Positions 1-11,254 are shown, numbered from the stretch's first letter. The stretch: DNA of 64,000 nucleotides from an uncultured Desulfovibrionaceae bacterium (GCA_949741925.1 CATJOY010000048.1:110268-174267); one strand, 5' to 3'. Notes: a model not told the origin generated them from the sequence alone. Numbers and translations are program-made.

Positions 1-1773
1 AGAGTAGGTGGAGTAGCCCACACCGGCCATGATAGACCCGGTGCTCTTCTCCCGCACGGTTACCTTCAGATCAACTTCTTCCTCATTGGACGTAGGCACA
101 AGCTCTGCCTCGGCCACTTCAAAATAATTCAGCCGGTTCAGGCGCTCCGTGCTGCGTTGCAGCCGGGAGCCCACAAAAAGATCTCCATCCGTCAGGCGAA
201 GTTCCCGCAGAATGACGTTATCCCGAGTACGGGTGTTCCCCTCGATAAAGGCCCGGCGGATATAGACTTTTTGTTTTTTATCGATGTAGTAAATGATATC
301 CACAACGGCTTCGCCATCCGGCCGCTTTTCCGGCACGGGGTTGACTTCGGCAAAGGCATAACCGTATTCCGCGTAAAAAGCGGTCAGGGTCTGGTTATCA
401 TCTTGCATGGCCTGGAGGGAGAAATACCCATCTTCAGCGGCGATGTCGTCCATTTTGACGGAACGCCGCAACACCTCATCGGTATCAATGAGATCTCCTG
501 AAAAATGAATGTCGCCCACCTTGTAACGCTGCCCTTCCTTCACCTGGAAGGTCACGACTATGCCGTCTTCCTCATAGCGAACCTTGGGCGCGCCTACCTC
601 CACATCCATAAAGCCGTTATTGAGGTAGTAAGCGGTAATCGCTCCGGAATCGCGCTCCAACAGCTCTTCCTGGAGCACGCCGGAACCGGTAAGCCAGGAG
701 AGCCAGCCGCGCGTTTTGAGCATCAACTGATCGGCCACATCATCCGCCGGCAGTTGCTCTGCCCCCTCGATAACCACTTCTTTGATGTAAAGTTTGTTGC
801 CTTCGTTCACCGTGAGCACCAGGGAGGCGGCCGTGCCATCCTGGCGGGTATCCACGCGCGGGGTTACTGTGGCGAGATAGTACCCGTCTTTCCGAAAGAC
901 CTCGATAATCTTCTGCAGATCCTCGGACAGCAGTTTTTCATTGAGTACAGAGCCTTGTTTGGTGGTCATGACCGCCAAAATATCATCTTCATCAATGTCG
1001 TCATTGCCCTCGACAACAATATTTTCGATACGGGGCTTTTCTACCACCGTGTACACCAGGTGCAGGCCGTCGTTCTGCGGTTCCACAGTCACCTTGATAT
1101 CGCTGAAGTAGCCGAGATCCCAAATCCGTTTGACTTCACGATCCAGAGCATCCAGATCAAGCACATCCCCCTTGCGGGTATTGATGCGCATCAGCACCAC
1201 ATCCGAGTCAAGCACCCGGGTGCCTCGCACCTCAACCTCGGCCACGGTCTCCCGGCGCCGGGCCTCGTTGCTCACCCGGGCAGCCAGTTCATCCACGGCC
1301 GGAAGCAGTTCGATAACCTGAGGCCGCTCAACAAAAAACGGCCGCACGGCCTCGCCTTCGCCCACCTCCACATAACGGGCGTCTATGGTAAACGCGTCGC
1401 CCACCTGGCTATAGCTGCCGTAAACAGCGGCCGTTGCTCCCAGCCGCCGGGCCAGGCCCCGCACAATCTGGATATTGACAGTAGCAATTTTCTCCCGGCG
1501 CAACAGGTTCAGCACCTCCCGTTCCGGAACCACAGCCACGCCCTTAGCCAGCAAACGTTGGGTCAGAAGGGCGGGCAATTCGTCATGAAGACGATCCATG
1601 GAGGCATCCGCATTGATCTGGAAAGGCAGTACCAGGATCTTTACATCCGCAGCGCCGGGGCCGCCCGACGCGGCAGGTACTTGTTGCGGCGCCGCGGCAA
1701 AGAGGACGGACGGACAAAAAGAAAAAATCAGCGCCACAAGGAAAAAGCTCACTAGGTTAGCCCGTATGCTCAT
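1..1773 (-). CDS. bamA: BamA outer-membrane assembly factor, with extra N-terminal domain (3' end outside window)
   Basis: Partial gene; about 591 residues are visible from the ATG at 1773, and the beta-barrel half lies beyond the left edge. BamA is the outer-membrane channel that folds beta-barrel proteins. Seen: a signal peptide (MSIRANLVSFFLVALIFSF, then AAAP), then a domain at about residues 40-150 beginning DVKILVLPFQINAD that resembles the TolB/FlgO N-terminal fold, then five POTRA-like repeats (each with a G-Y/N-F/Y pattern such as DLGYFSDIKV and RLNYFEVAEA), ending near GSIMAGVGYSTYS at the barrel entrance. The start lies 17 nt inside the end of lolD, so the two are translationally linked. 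The extra N-terminal domain is not in the E. coli protein; its function is unknown. Family assignment is secure. Confidence 0.93.
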   Translation of the reverse strand, partial: MSIRANLVSFFLVALIFSFCPSVLFAAAPQQVPAASGGPGAADVKILVLPFQINADASMDRLHDELPALLTQRLLAKGVAVVPEREVLNLLRREKIATVNIQIVRGLARRLGATAAVYGSYSQVGDAFTIDARYVEVGEGEAVRPFFVERPQVIELLPAVDELAARVSNEARRRETVAEVEVRGTRVLDSDVVLMRINTRKGDVLDLDALDREVKRIWDLGYFSDIKVTVEPQNDGLHLVYTVVEKPRIENIVVEGNDDIDEDDILAVMTTKQGSVLNEKLLSEDLQKIIEVFRKDGYYLATVTPRVDTRQDGTAASLVLTVNEGNKLYIKEVVIEGAEQLPADDVADQLMLKTRGWLSWLTGSGVLQEELLERDSGAITAYYLNNGFMDVEVGAPKVRYEEDGIVVTFQVKEGQRYKVGDIHFSGDLIDTDEVLRRSVKMDDIAAEDGYFSLQAMQDDNQTLTAFYAEYGYAFAEVNPVPEKRPDGEAVVDIIYYIDKKQKVYIRRAFIEGNTRTRDNVILRELRLTDGDLFVGSRLQRSTERLNRLNYFEVAEAELVPTSNEEEVDLKVTVREKSTGSIMAGVGYSTYS

Positions 1774-2446
1774 AGAGATCTCCGGCTCTGAGTTCCAAAT
1801 GACGGCCCATCAAGGCCGCGATTTCCAGGTTATGGGTCACCAGCACCAGGGTCATACGCAGGTTCCGGTTTAGTTCAAGCAGCAGCTCCGTCACCGCGGC
1901 GCCGCTTTTTTCATCCAGATTGCCCGTAGGTTCATCGGCCAGCAGCACCTTGGGCCGCATCAAAATGGCCCGGGCAATGGCCGCCCGTTGGCGCTCGCCG
2001 CCGGAAAGGGTGGTTACCATTTGCTTTTCCCTTCCCGAAAGCCCGACAGCGGCCAAGGCCTCCCGGGCCAGCTCGCAGGCTTTGCACCGGGGCATGCCGC
2101 CGATAACAGCCTGCATAGCCACGTTTTCCAGCGTAGTAAATTCCGGCAGCAAATGATGGAACTGGAAAACAAACCCCAGTTCCCGATTTCTGAAGGCTGC
2201 TTTTTCTTCCTGACTGCGTTCCCCCAGAGCGCGACCCTCAAAATAGAGTTCACCCTGACTCGGCATATCAAGAGTGCCCATGAGATGCAAGAAGGTGGAT
2301 TTTCCCGCGCCTGAAGCCCCGGTCAGGGCGATGGACTCGCCCCGGGCAATACACAGGGAGATGTTCCTGAGAACCACCAGCTTTTCGGCCGGGCCATCGT
2401 ATTCTTTGCTTACAGCATCAAACCGGAAAAGAGGCGCTTCCATCAT
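1757..2446 (-). CDS. lolD: Lipoprotein-releasing ABC transporter ATPase LolD
   Basis: A 229-residue ABC ATPase that powers extraction of lipoproteins from the inner membrane. Walker A GASGAGKST is at residues 43-51, the signature LSGGERQ at about 147-153, and Walker B VLLADE at about 167-172 followed by PTGNLD, the usual LolD/MacB-subfamily signature. The start ATG (2446) overlaps the stop of the upstream permease gene in an ATGATGA arrangement, so a longer upstream start is unlikely. Length fits LolD (about 230). The neighbours lolC and bamA support the role in outer-membrane biogenesis. Confidence 0.93.
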   Translation of the reverse strand: MMEAPLFRFDAVSKEYDGPAEKLVVLRNISLCIARGESIALTGASGAGKSTFLHLMGTLDMPSQGELYFEGRALGERSQEEKAAFRNRELGFVFQFHHLLPEFTTLENVAMQAVIGGMPRCKACELAREALAAVGLSGREKQMVTTLSGGERQRAAIARAILMRPKVLLADEPTGNLDEKSGAAVTELLLELNRNLRMTLVLVTHNLEIAALMGRHLELRAGDLYEHTG

Positions 2447-3672
2447 TCGTACCTCAGGGCCTCGACCGGTTCGAGCCCGGCAGCCTGCCGGGAGGGGTAG
2501 AGTGTAGCCAAAAAACAAATCAGCATGGCCCCACAGCCGATGGCCGCAAGATCGCCCCACTGCAAGAGCACCGGCAGGTAATCCAAGGAATAGACCCCCG
2601 GGGGCAGCTTGATAAACTGATAGCGCTTTAAAAGCATGCAGATGCCCAGACCAAGGATATACCCGAGGCTCGTGCCCACCAGGCCGATGATAACGCCCTG
2701 ATACATGAAAATACGGCGGATGGAAGCCCTGGTTGCCCCCATAGACATGAGAATGGCGATATCGCGGGTCTTTTCCATGACCAGCATGACCAGGGTCGTG
2801 ACAATGGAAAACGAGGCCACCAGCACCACCAAGGTAAGCATAATGGCCATAGCTACCTTTTCCAGTTCCAGGGCGGCGAACAGGCTGGCGTTCATCTCCA
2901 TCCAGGTGCGCACGTAGTAGGCCGGTCCAAGGGCCCGGGCCACCTGCTTTCCGATGCGGTCGGCCTGCCAGATATCATTCACGGTGATTTCCAATCCGGA
3001 AATCCAATCCTCGTCGGCTATGCCCAAAACGCTCCTGGCTGTATCGAGGGAAACCAGCCCGAGGGAAGAATCGTATTCATACATGCCGGTGGAAAAAATG
3101 CCGACAACCCGGGCCGGACGAATACGCGGGGTAAACCCGGCCGCGCTCTTATCGCCCGTGGGCGCCAGCAGGTTCACACGGGAACCAAGGCCCGCGCCCA
3201 AGCGCGAGGCAAGTTCCCGACCCACAATGATGCCGGGAAGGCCTTCTTTTTTGGCCAGTTCCGCAAAGCTCCCCTTGGTCATCCGGCCGGCGATGCCCAG
3301 AACCTTTGCGGCATTTTCCGGGTCCACGCCCCGAATGACCAAGCCTTTTACCCCGCCGGCGCCGGAGATGATCAGTTCCGAATAAATAAAAGGCATGGCT
3401 CCGGTAACACCGGGAACTGAAAGGGTTTTTTCGAGGAGTTCAGGGCTTTCCCGCATGCCTGCGCCGCTGGAAAGAACCATAGCATGGGCGTTGACCCCCA
3501 TGATCTTATCACGCAGGTCGGTGGTAAAGCCGTTCATTACCCCCATGACAATAATCAGAGCAGCAACGCCAAGAGCGACGCCCAGCACGGATATGATGGA
3601 AATGGCCGAGATGAACGCCTGTTTACGCCGGGCCAAGAGGTAGCGCAAGGCAATGAAAAGTTCAAAACGCAT
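2443..3672 (-). CDS. lolC: Lipoprotein-releasing system permease LolC/LolE family
   Basis: A 409-residue inner-membrane permease. It begins with the family hallmark MRFELFIALRYLLARRKQAFISAIS, shown here only in part: FIALRYLLARRK and then a first membrane helix (VLGVALGVAALIIVMGVMNG). A large periplasmic domain follows, then three C-terminal helices (about residues 275-300, 325-345 and 370-395). Only one LolC/E-type gene is present, so the transporter may use a homodimer, as in LolF-type systems (inference). The chosen start has AAGGA 15 nt upstream; an in-frame ATG at 3699 is an alternative. It ends overlapping lolD. Confidence 0.9.
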   Translation of the reverse strand: MRFELFIALRYLLARRKQAFISAISIISVLGVALGVAALIIVMGVMNGFTTDLRDKIMGVNAHAMVLSSGAGMRESPELLEKTLSVPGVTGAMPFIYSELIISGAGGVKGLVIRGVDPENAAKVLGIAGRMTKGSFAELAKKEGLPGIIVGRELASRLGAGLGSRVNLLAPTGDKSAAGFTPRIRPARVVGIFSTGMYEYDSSLGLVSLDTARSVLGIADEDWISGLEITVNDIWQADRIGKQVARALGPAYYVRTWMEMNASLFAALELEKVAMAIMLTLVVLVASFSIVTTLVMLVMEKTRDIAILMSMGATRASIRRIFMYQGVIIGLVGTSLGYILGLGICMLLKRYQFIKLPPGVYSLDYLPVLLQWGDLAAIGCGAMLICFLATLYPSRQAAGLEPVEALRYE

Positions 3673-3821
3673 GCAGGGCGGTAGTATCCTTATGGGCATT
3701 GTACGCTGATTTTCGCTTGGCAGCGGATTTTCCCGCCTGCAAAAATCTCGCGGATCGGGTGAAACAACATCCCGCGCAGCCGGGCGCCATACCGGCAAAA
3801 AAACAACACTATACTCCGGCG

Positions 3822-5465
<1,644 letters not shown>

Positions 5466-5848
5466 GGGAAAACTCCGTTAAGAGGCCGGATATGCCAAAG
5501 GGAGGGCAGGCGGATACACCGGAACCCGCGTTACTCCGACCGAAAATGATTGACGTACTAAAGAGCTAGGCCTATGCCAATTAGGCCCTGGCGTCAAGAA
5601 ACTGTTTGCCCGGATCTCACCCGGCCAAGGGGATGATGCACAAGCCGGTTCTTTGGCAAAAAACGATATACTGTTCCCGGCCCGGGAGACGAAAAAAGCG
5701 GGCAACGGCCTCTCGCGCATACGGCGCGCTCGTTTTTTCCGGCTGATGGCCCGAGGCGATAGAGCGGCTTGGCCACGGCAATGCCCTGTGCCCATCCCTT
5801 CGGCTCCCGGCTGATTATTTTTTCAAAACCTCCGGGTACGGAAAAACC
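5466..5848. other. Intergenic region between divergent lysS and the TtcA-like gene
   Basis: No convincing gene. It must carry the promoters of the divergent neighbours, though I see no clear hexamers. It holds one copy of the dispersed palindromic repeat described separately (5731-5760). Confidence 0.6.
5731..5760 (+). repeat. Dispersed palindromic repeat, copy A
   Basis: Contains CGTTTTTTCCGGCTGATG, identical over 18 bases to copy B (37252) and with one change to copy C (38151). The 3' arm is degraded here compared with the other copies. Confidence 0.6.
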
Positions 5849-6613
5849 ATGTCGCGAATTTCCAGAAAAAAATATAGCTTTGCGCAACAACTCTGTCTGC
5901 GCGCCGCCGGACGCCTTTCTCAGCGGCTGGAGATGCTCTCTCCCGGGGCCCGGGTCGGCGTTGCGGTTTCCGGCGGTATGGATAGCCTGGCCCTGCTCGC
6001 CGTAATGCACCTGCGCCGGGGCATTGTGCCCTTTCCTTATGAACTGATGGCCCTGCACGTTAATCCTGGTTTTGACGCCCGCGGCCATGAGCCCATGGCC
6101 CGCTGGCTGGAGCGTGAAGGCATTCCGGCCCATCTGGATCTCACCGACCATGGCCCCCGGGCCCACTCCCCGGAAAACCGCAAGGCCTCACCCTGCTTCT
6201 ACTGTGCCATGCTGCGGCGCAAACGCCTGTTTGAACTCTGCGGCCGCTACAATCTGACCCATCTCGCCCTCGGGCACAACGCCGATGATCTGGCGGCCAC
6301 CTTTTTTATGAACATGTTCCAGAACGGCCGGGTAGACGGCATGAGCATGAAGGAACCGTTTTTCGGCGGTAAACTGATGGTTATCAGGCCGTTGATGCTG
6401 GTAGAGAAAAAAACCATCGCCAAGGCGGCGCGGGATTGGGAGCTGCCGGTTCAGGCCAATCCCTGCCCCTCAGCCGGGGCCACCAAGCGCAGCGCAATTC
6501 TGGAAGATATTGAGGGCATCTGGCGCAACAATAAACGCAGTCGGACAAAAACCATCAACGCCTTGCTCCGCTGGCAATTCGCCAAACATGACGGGGGGCG
6601 GACCTCCCTCTGA
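5849..6613 (+). CDS. TtcA-family PP-loop ATPase, probable tRNA 2-thiocytidine synthase
   Basis: A 254-residue PP-loop enzyme. The ATP-binding PP-loop SGGMDS is at residues 41-46. A CFYC pair (C116, C119) and a third cysteine at 206 (NPCPSAG) match the three cysteines that hold the Fe-S cluster in TtcA, which thiolates C32 of some tRNAs. The LGHNADDLAATFF stretch is the second conserved family block. Length is somewhat shorter than E. coli TtcA (about 310). Function as TtcA rather than a relative with another tRNA target is inferred. Confidence 0.82.
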   Translation: MSRISRKKYSFAQQLCLRAAGRLSQRLEMLSPGARVGVAVSGGMDSLALLAVMHLRRGIVPFPYELMALHVNPGFDARGHEPMARWLEREGIPAHLDLTDHGPRAHSPENRKASPCFYCAMLRRKRLFELCGRYNLTHLALGHNADDLAATFFMNMFQNGRVDGMSMKEPFFGGKLMVIRPLMLVEKKTIAKAARDWELPVQANPCPSAGATKRSAILEDIEGIWRNNKRSRTKTINALLRWQFAKHDGGRTSL

Positions 6614-6875
6614 CAACGAGCCCCCTTAATCGTTGAGGCTCCCGGTTTTTGCCCCCGTTGTTACATTTTTCCTCCTTGGCAGGAACCGAAAATCTCCTTA
6701 GGGTAGCTTGGGGGTCGCGTCTTTGCTCTCGGCTTCTTTCCGGGGCGCGTTCCGGCAAACCGGCCGGCCTCGCGCCTGCCGTTTGCCCCCCGCCCTCGTC
6801 CGATCGGATACACCGGCTCCCCTGCGAGCAGGGCGCCACACACGATATACCGCCTCACGGCGCATGGAGATGACA

Positions 6876-9776
6876 ATGCCCAGCGGATTTACTCTGGTTT
6901 CTGAACACCATGTCGAAGAATGCAAAAGCCGCGTCAGGCTCTGGCGGCACGAGGCCACCGGGGCGCGGCTGGCATCCTTCTGCAACAGCGATGAAAACAA
7001 GGTCTTTGGGGTTTCCTTCCGGACGCCGCCGGAAAACTCTACAGGGCTGCCCCATATCCTGGAGCACTCCGTGCTCTGCGGCTCGGAACGCTACCCGGTC
7101 AAGGAGCCCTTTGTGGAATTGCTCAAAGGATCACTCCAAACCTTTCTGAACGCCTTCACCTTTCCGGATAAGACCTGCTACCCCGTGGCCAGCGCCAACA
7201 CGGCAGATTTTCGCAATCTGACGGAAGTATATCTCGATGCCGTCTTTTTTCCCCTGCTGGGTCAGGATGTGCTGGATCAGGAAGGCTGGCACCTGGAGCC
7301 GGACGGTCAGGGAGGATTTTTGTTTAAAGGCGTAGTCTATAACGAAATGAAAGGCGTTTTCTCTTCGCCGGAGGCCGTGCTTTCGCGGCACAGCCTGCAT
7401 CTGCTCTTTCCGGATACGGTCTACGGCCTGGAATCCGGGGGAGATCCGGAAGCCATTCCTTCGTTGCGCTATGACGAATTTTTCCGTTTTCACCAGCGTC
7501 ACTACCACCCTTCCAACGCCTATTTCTTTTTTTGGGGCGATGATGACGAGAACGAGCGTCTGGAGCAGGTCGGCGCCGCGCTGCAGCGCTTTGAAAAAGG
7601 CGAGCCCGCTGCTGCCGTAGCCCTGCAAAAACCCTTTACCGCGCCCGTCTGCCGGGAACTGCCCTATGCCGCTTCCGAGGAGGAGAAAAAAGAACTCTTT
7701 GCCGTCAACTGGCTGCTGGCGGATACTGCCGATGGGGAACTTTTTCTCTCCTTGCGCATGCTGGAGCACATTCTCCTGGGCCTGCCCGCCTCTCCCCTGC
7801 GGCGGGCCCTGCTGGAATCCGGCCTGGGCGAAGATCTGACCGGCGGCGGCCTGGAAGAGGATCTGCGCCAGAGCATGTTTTCGGTAGGGCTACGCGGTCT
7901 GGAGCCGGGCAAGGCCGGCGAGGCCGGGGATTTGATCCTCACAACGCTCAAGGATCTGGTTGCAAACGGCATACCCAAAGAATGCGTGGATGCAGCCGTC
8001 AACAGTGTGGAGTTTGCCTTGCGCGAGAAGAATACCGGACGCTTTCCGGTAGGCCTTGCCGTCATGCTCCAAGCGCTGACAACCTGGCTGCACGACGGCG
8101 ACCCCCTGGCTCCCCTGCGCTACGAGGAACCACTGGCAAACATCAAACGGCGTCTGGCCGCCGGAGAACGGTATTTTGAAGATCTGATCCGCAGCTATTT
8201 CCTGGAAAATCCCCATCGGGTCACGGTGGTGCTAAGACCGGATCCGGCCCTGGCCGAACGGGAAGCCGCAGCGGAAAAAGCCCGTGTTGACGAAAAAATC
8301 AAAGGATTCGGCGAAGCCGATAAGCAGGCGGCGGCACAGCAAGCGGAACGGCTGCAAGAGCGGCAGGAAACGCCTGACGACCCGGCGCTGCTGGCCCGTA
8401 TTCCCCGGCTGGCTGTCTCCGATCTGCCCCGGAAGGAGAAGGATATTCCCCTGGAACGCCTGGGGGATGACAGGCTGTGGTTCCACGATCTGCCCACCGG
8501 CGGCATTGGGTATGTAGAAGCCGTTTTCGAGCTCAGCGCGGTTCCGGTGGAGCTTTTCCCGCTGCTGCCTCTGTTTTCTCGGGCGCTCCTGGAAATGGGC
8601 ACCAAAAACCGAGATTTTGCCGATCTGAACATGAGCATTGCCCGGATCACCGGCGGCATGGATGCAGGGACTCTGTTGCTTTCCCGCAACGCGGGGAGCG
8701 GCCAAGCAGGCCCGGCCCTGCCGCTGTTCACAGTTTCCGGCAAAGCCACGCCGGATAATTTGGAAGGGTTATTCACGCTCTTGGCCGAAGTTGTCTTGGA
8801 AGCGCGCTTTGACAACAAGGATCTGTTCGGCCGTATGGTTCTGGAAGAAAAAGCCCGTCTTGAGCACAACTTGATTCCGGCCGGGCACAGCTTTGTCATG
8901 TCCCGCCTGCGGGCCGCCTGCTCTGTTGCCGGGCATCTTGGCGAACTGACCGGCGGCATCAGCCAGCTTGCCTTCCTGCGCGAACTGGCCCTCCGGGTCG
9001 AAGCCGATTGGCCCGGAATCCTGGCAGATCTAGAACGGCTGCGCGCGCTTCTTCTCAACCGAGAGGGATTCCGCTGCAACATCACCGCCGAAGCCGCCTT
9101 CAAAGAAAAGCTGGTGGATCTGGCTACGGGCCTGGCCGCAAAGCTCCCCCGCCGGGAACGAGGGGCCGCGGAAGACTGGGGCCTCATGGATCTGCCCGTT
9201 CGGGAAGCATTGATTCTGCCCGCCCAAGTTAACTACGTGGGGGCAGGCGCGAATCTCTTCACGGCAGGGTATACGCACCACGGCTCGGCCCACGTCATCC
9301 TCAAGTATCTGCGCACCGGCTGGCTGTGGGAAAAGGTGCGGGTACAAGGCGGGGCTTACGGAGCCTTCTGCTTCCTGGACCGCATAACCGGTTCTTTCGG
9401 CTTGGTTTCCTACCGCGATCCCAATATTGAGCGGACCATCAACACCTTTATGGGGACAGCGGAGCATCTTTCTTCGCTCAAGCCGAACAGACGAGAACTG
9501 GATGCGGCGATTATCGGCGCCATCGGTGAGATGGATGCCTATATGCTGCCCGATTCCAAGGGCATGGCCTCGTTCACGCGCGAGGTTTCCGGCGATACCA
9601 AGGAACTCCGTTCCCGGATGCGCGAAGAAATTTTCAGCACCACAGCCGAAGATTTCCGGAATTTTGGCGTGGCGTTAGGCCGGGCCTTGCAACAGGCCTC
9701 GTTCTGTGCCCTGGGTGGCGCGGATCTGGAAAAGCTCGCTCAAAAAGACGGCTGGGAAACGCTGCCCCTCCTCTAG
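6876..9776 (+). CDS. Zinc metallopeptidase, M16C (PreP/presequence protease) family
   Basis: A 966-residue insulinase-type peptidase. The inverted zinc motif HILEH lies at residues 60-64 with catalytic E63; the third ligand is E157 in NEMKG. Length and the LPHILEHSVLCGS context fit the M16C subfamily (PreP, CymA-like), single-chain enzymes that degrade peptides in a closed chamber. No signal peptide is evident, suggesting a cytoplasmic location. GGAG lies six bases before the ATG at 6876; the ATGs at 6864 and 6870 are less well placed. It lies downstream of the TtcA-like gene. Confidence 0.9.
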   Translation: MPSGFTLVSEHHVEECKSRVRLWRHEATGARLASFCNSDENKVFGVSFRTPPENSTGLPHILEHSVLCGSERYPVKEPFVELLKGSLQTFLNAFTFPDKTCYPVASANTADFRNLTEVYLDAVFFPLLGQDVLDQEGWHLEPDGQGGFLFKGVVYNEMKGVFSSPEAVLSRHSLHLLFPDTVYGLESGGDPEAIPSLRYDEFFRFHQRHYHPSNAYFFFWGDDDENERLEQVGAALQRFEKGEPAAAVALQKPFTAPVCRELPYAASEEEKKELFAVNWLLADTADGELFLSLRMLEHILLGLPASPLRRALLESGLGEDLTGGGLEEDLRQSMFSVGLRGLEPGKAGEAGDLILTTLKDLVANGIPKECVDAAVNSVEFALREKNTGRFPVGLAVMLQALTTWLHDGDPLAPLRYEEPLANIKRRLAAGERYFEDLIRSYFLENPHRVTVVLRPDPALAEREAAAEKARVDEKIKGFGEADKQAAAQQAERLQERQETPDDPALLARIPRLAVSDLPRKEKDIPLERLGDDRLWFHDLPTGGIGYVEAVFELSAVPVELFPLLPLFSRALLEMGTKNRDFADLNMSIARITGGMDAGTLLLSRNAGSGQAGPALPLFTVSGKATPDNLEGLFTLLAEVVLEARFDNKDLFGRMVLEEKARLEHNLIPAGHSFVMSRLRAACSVAGHLGELTGGISQLAFLRELALRVEADWPGILADLERLRALLLNREGFRCNITAEAAFKEKLVDLATGLAAKLPRRERGAAEDWGLMDLPVREALILPAQVNYVGAGANLFTAGYTHHGSAHVILKYLRTGWLWEKVRVQGGAYGAFCFLDRITGSFGLVSYRDPNIERTINTFMGTAEHLSSLKPNRRELDAAIIGAIGEMDAYMLPDSKGMASFTREVSGDTKELRSRMREEIFSTTAEDFRNFGVALGRALQQASFCALGGADLEKLAQKDGWETLPLL

Positions 9777-9900
9777 CGCTTTTCTTCCGCATCAGGCCGT
9801 GCGCTCCTGAACTCGCAGTCCTTAGGGGATGCCTTTTACCAGGTTTCTCGCTTTGTAACACGAAAAAAGCGCCGCTCGCCGGTCTGTGGGCGGCGCGGCC

Positions 9901-9936
9901 CGGCATCGCGCCGGAACACAAAACCGGCGGATGCCG
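9901..9936 (+). other. Stem-loop downstream of the M16C gene
   Basis: CGGCATC and GCCGG pair with CCGGC and GATGCCG around a nine-base loop. There is no T-run, so it may be an mRNA 3' stabiliser rather than an intrinsic terminator. Confidence 0.4.
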
Positions 9937-9969
9937 CCGCAAGAAAGGCAAAAGCCTTTCAGGAAAAAC

Positions 9970-9999
9970 TTGACAAATTTCCCGGCTCCCGGCTAGATA
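9970..9999 (+). promoter_or_regulatory. Likely sigma70 promoter of tRNA-Ser
   Basis: TTGACA at 9970-9975 and TAGATA at 9994-9999, an 18-nt spacer, about 40 nt before the tRNA 5' end. The position is right for a tRNA promoter. Confidence 0.6.
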
Positions 10000-10041
10000 A
10001 CGGTTCCCACCGATGGTGGCGGCGCCGCTATGACGGCGCGC

Positions 10042-10138
<97 letters not shown>

Positions 10139-10157
10139 TATTTGTTTTTATTTGTCC

Positions 10158-10204
10158 AAGAAAGACAGGAAGTCGTCTTATATCAACGACTTCCTGTCTT
10201 TCTT
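10158..10204 (+). terminator. Intrinsic terminator after tRNA-Ser
   Basis: A perfect 19-bp stem (10158-10176 with 10186-10204) around a nine-base loop; the 3' arm ends in CTTTCTT and TTGTCTT follows. The A-rich 5' arm makes it potentially bidirectional. Confidence 0.8.
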
Positions 10205-10274
10205 TTGTCTTGCGTTGTCGGGTAAGAAACAGAAAAACCGCCTTTTGTCTGGGTAACTTTTTTGACCAAGGGGA

Positions 10275-10443
10275 ATGGTATGTATATCGTGGATGGTCGC
10301 TGACCAAGGAAACATCAATAGATCTATTCGCAATGGCATTTCGCTTTCTCAAGTAAAAGCATTATGCCCACCCAGTATTTTTCAAGATTTGGAGCACCTG
10401 TATCCCCAAGGCTATTTGTATTGTTGGGCTCTTTCTAAGACAG
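10275..10443 (+). pseudogene. Detached 5' part of the nuclease gene (frameshift near 10430-10445)
   Basis: This frame reads ...FQDLEHLYPQGYLYCWALSKTG and then loses sense. The next frame over picks up at DRYAKSFPLIQPGDPLLLK, which continues directly into the nuclease gene. The two halves together look like the start of an EVE-like (modified-base reader) fold: a YxWA strand followed by a PGD turn. The break could be a real frameshift, or a sequencing error in a short A/T-rich stretch. The exact 5' end is unclear; no good ribosome site was seen. Confidence 0.4.
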
Positions 10444-10486
10444 GTATGCTAAGTCGTTTCCGCTTATTCAGCCTGGCGATCCGCTT

Positions 10487-11254
10487 TTGCTAAAGCCAAA
10501 TGGCCAAAAGGGAAACGCTTTTTTTACGTGGCGTGGAAGAATAATATACAAGACGGATGGCTGCCCGGGGCTAGGAAATGCATTATGGAAGTATGGCGAG
10601 GGTTGGGATAGGCTGCTTTTTCTTGATAATATCGAAGAAATTAGTATCCCCGCCAGTACCATTTCATCATGGCTGGGCCTCAAAGAAAATTTTCGTTATT
10701 CTTATACTGTGATTAAGCCTTTTGAGGCACTAAGGCAGTTACAAACAGCAAGAATCCCCATTCACCCGGTGGAAACAATAACTCGCAAGTCGCGTCCCTC
10801 AGTTGACGAAGCTCTGCGGCGGGTTTGCGAAAATGTACACGCTTTAAAATCTCTTCATGATCACTCAGAGAGAGATAATGAGGCATTGGTAAAAGATTTT
10901 TTAGAATATTGTGGGTATGTGTTCGCAGAGGACTTTACGTATCGACTTGGGTTCATAGATATAGGAATAGTCAAGGATGATAAATGCGTTGCGGTCGTGG
11001 AAGTAAAAAAAGAATGGTCATCTAAAAAATTGCTCGTTGCTGCCCAGAAACAGGCATTTTCCTATGCGCTAGAACATGGAGCACGATTTGTCATAATTAC
11101 CAATAGTGACCACTATTTTATTTACGATAGGTCACTTCCTGGACTTAGCTTTGATGATTATCTGCTTGGCAAATTTCAATTGACCGACATCAGCAGTGAA
11201 GATGAAATACGCATCATCCAAAAGCTATTCAAAAGCAAGCTCCTTTCTGCGTAG
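10487..11254 (+). CDS. Restriction-type nuclease: EVE-like domain plus PD-(D/E)XK (HsdR-N-like), probably 5'-frameshifted
   Basis: About 255 residues from a TTG at 10487, but coding-like sequence in this frame starts at about 10438, just after a TAA, and the real start is probably in another frame upstream. The C-terminal half (residues about 125-240) has the type I restriction R-subunit N-terminal pattern: a helix with DNEALVKDFLEYCGY, a catalytic D in RLGFIDIGIV, ExK in VAVVEVKKEW, then a conserved QAFSYALEHGARFVIITN. The N-terminal part, QPGDPLLLKPNG...GEGWDRLLFLDNI, looks like an EVE-type reader domain (tentative). Such fusions would cut modified foreign DNA. Base use is AT-richer than the flanks, indicating acquisition. 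Confidence 0.6.
   Translation: MLKPNGQKGNAFFTWRGRIIYKTDGCPGLGNALWKYGEGWDRLLFLDNIEEISIPASTISSWLGLKENFRYSYTVIKPFEALRQLQTARIPIHPVETITRKSRPSVDEALRRVCENVHALKSLHDHSERDNEALVKDFLEYCGYVFAEDFTYRLGFIDIGIVKDDKCVAVVEVKKEWSSKKLLVAAQKQAFSYALEHGARFVIITNSDHYFIYDRSLPGLSFDDYLLGKFQLTDISSEDEIRIIQKLFKSKLLSA

Noticed and set aside
157..1755. Long plus-strand open frames opposite bamA
   Set aside because: They are the antisense of a clear BamA reading frame and show no family motifs.
8195..9187. A 330-codon minus-strand frame within the M16C gene
   Set aside because: Ser/Arg-rich antisense shadow with no ribosome site or domain.
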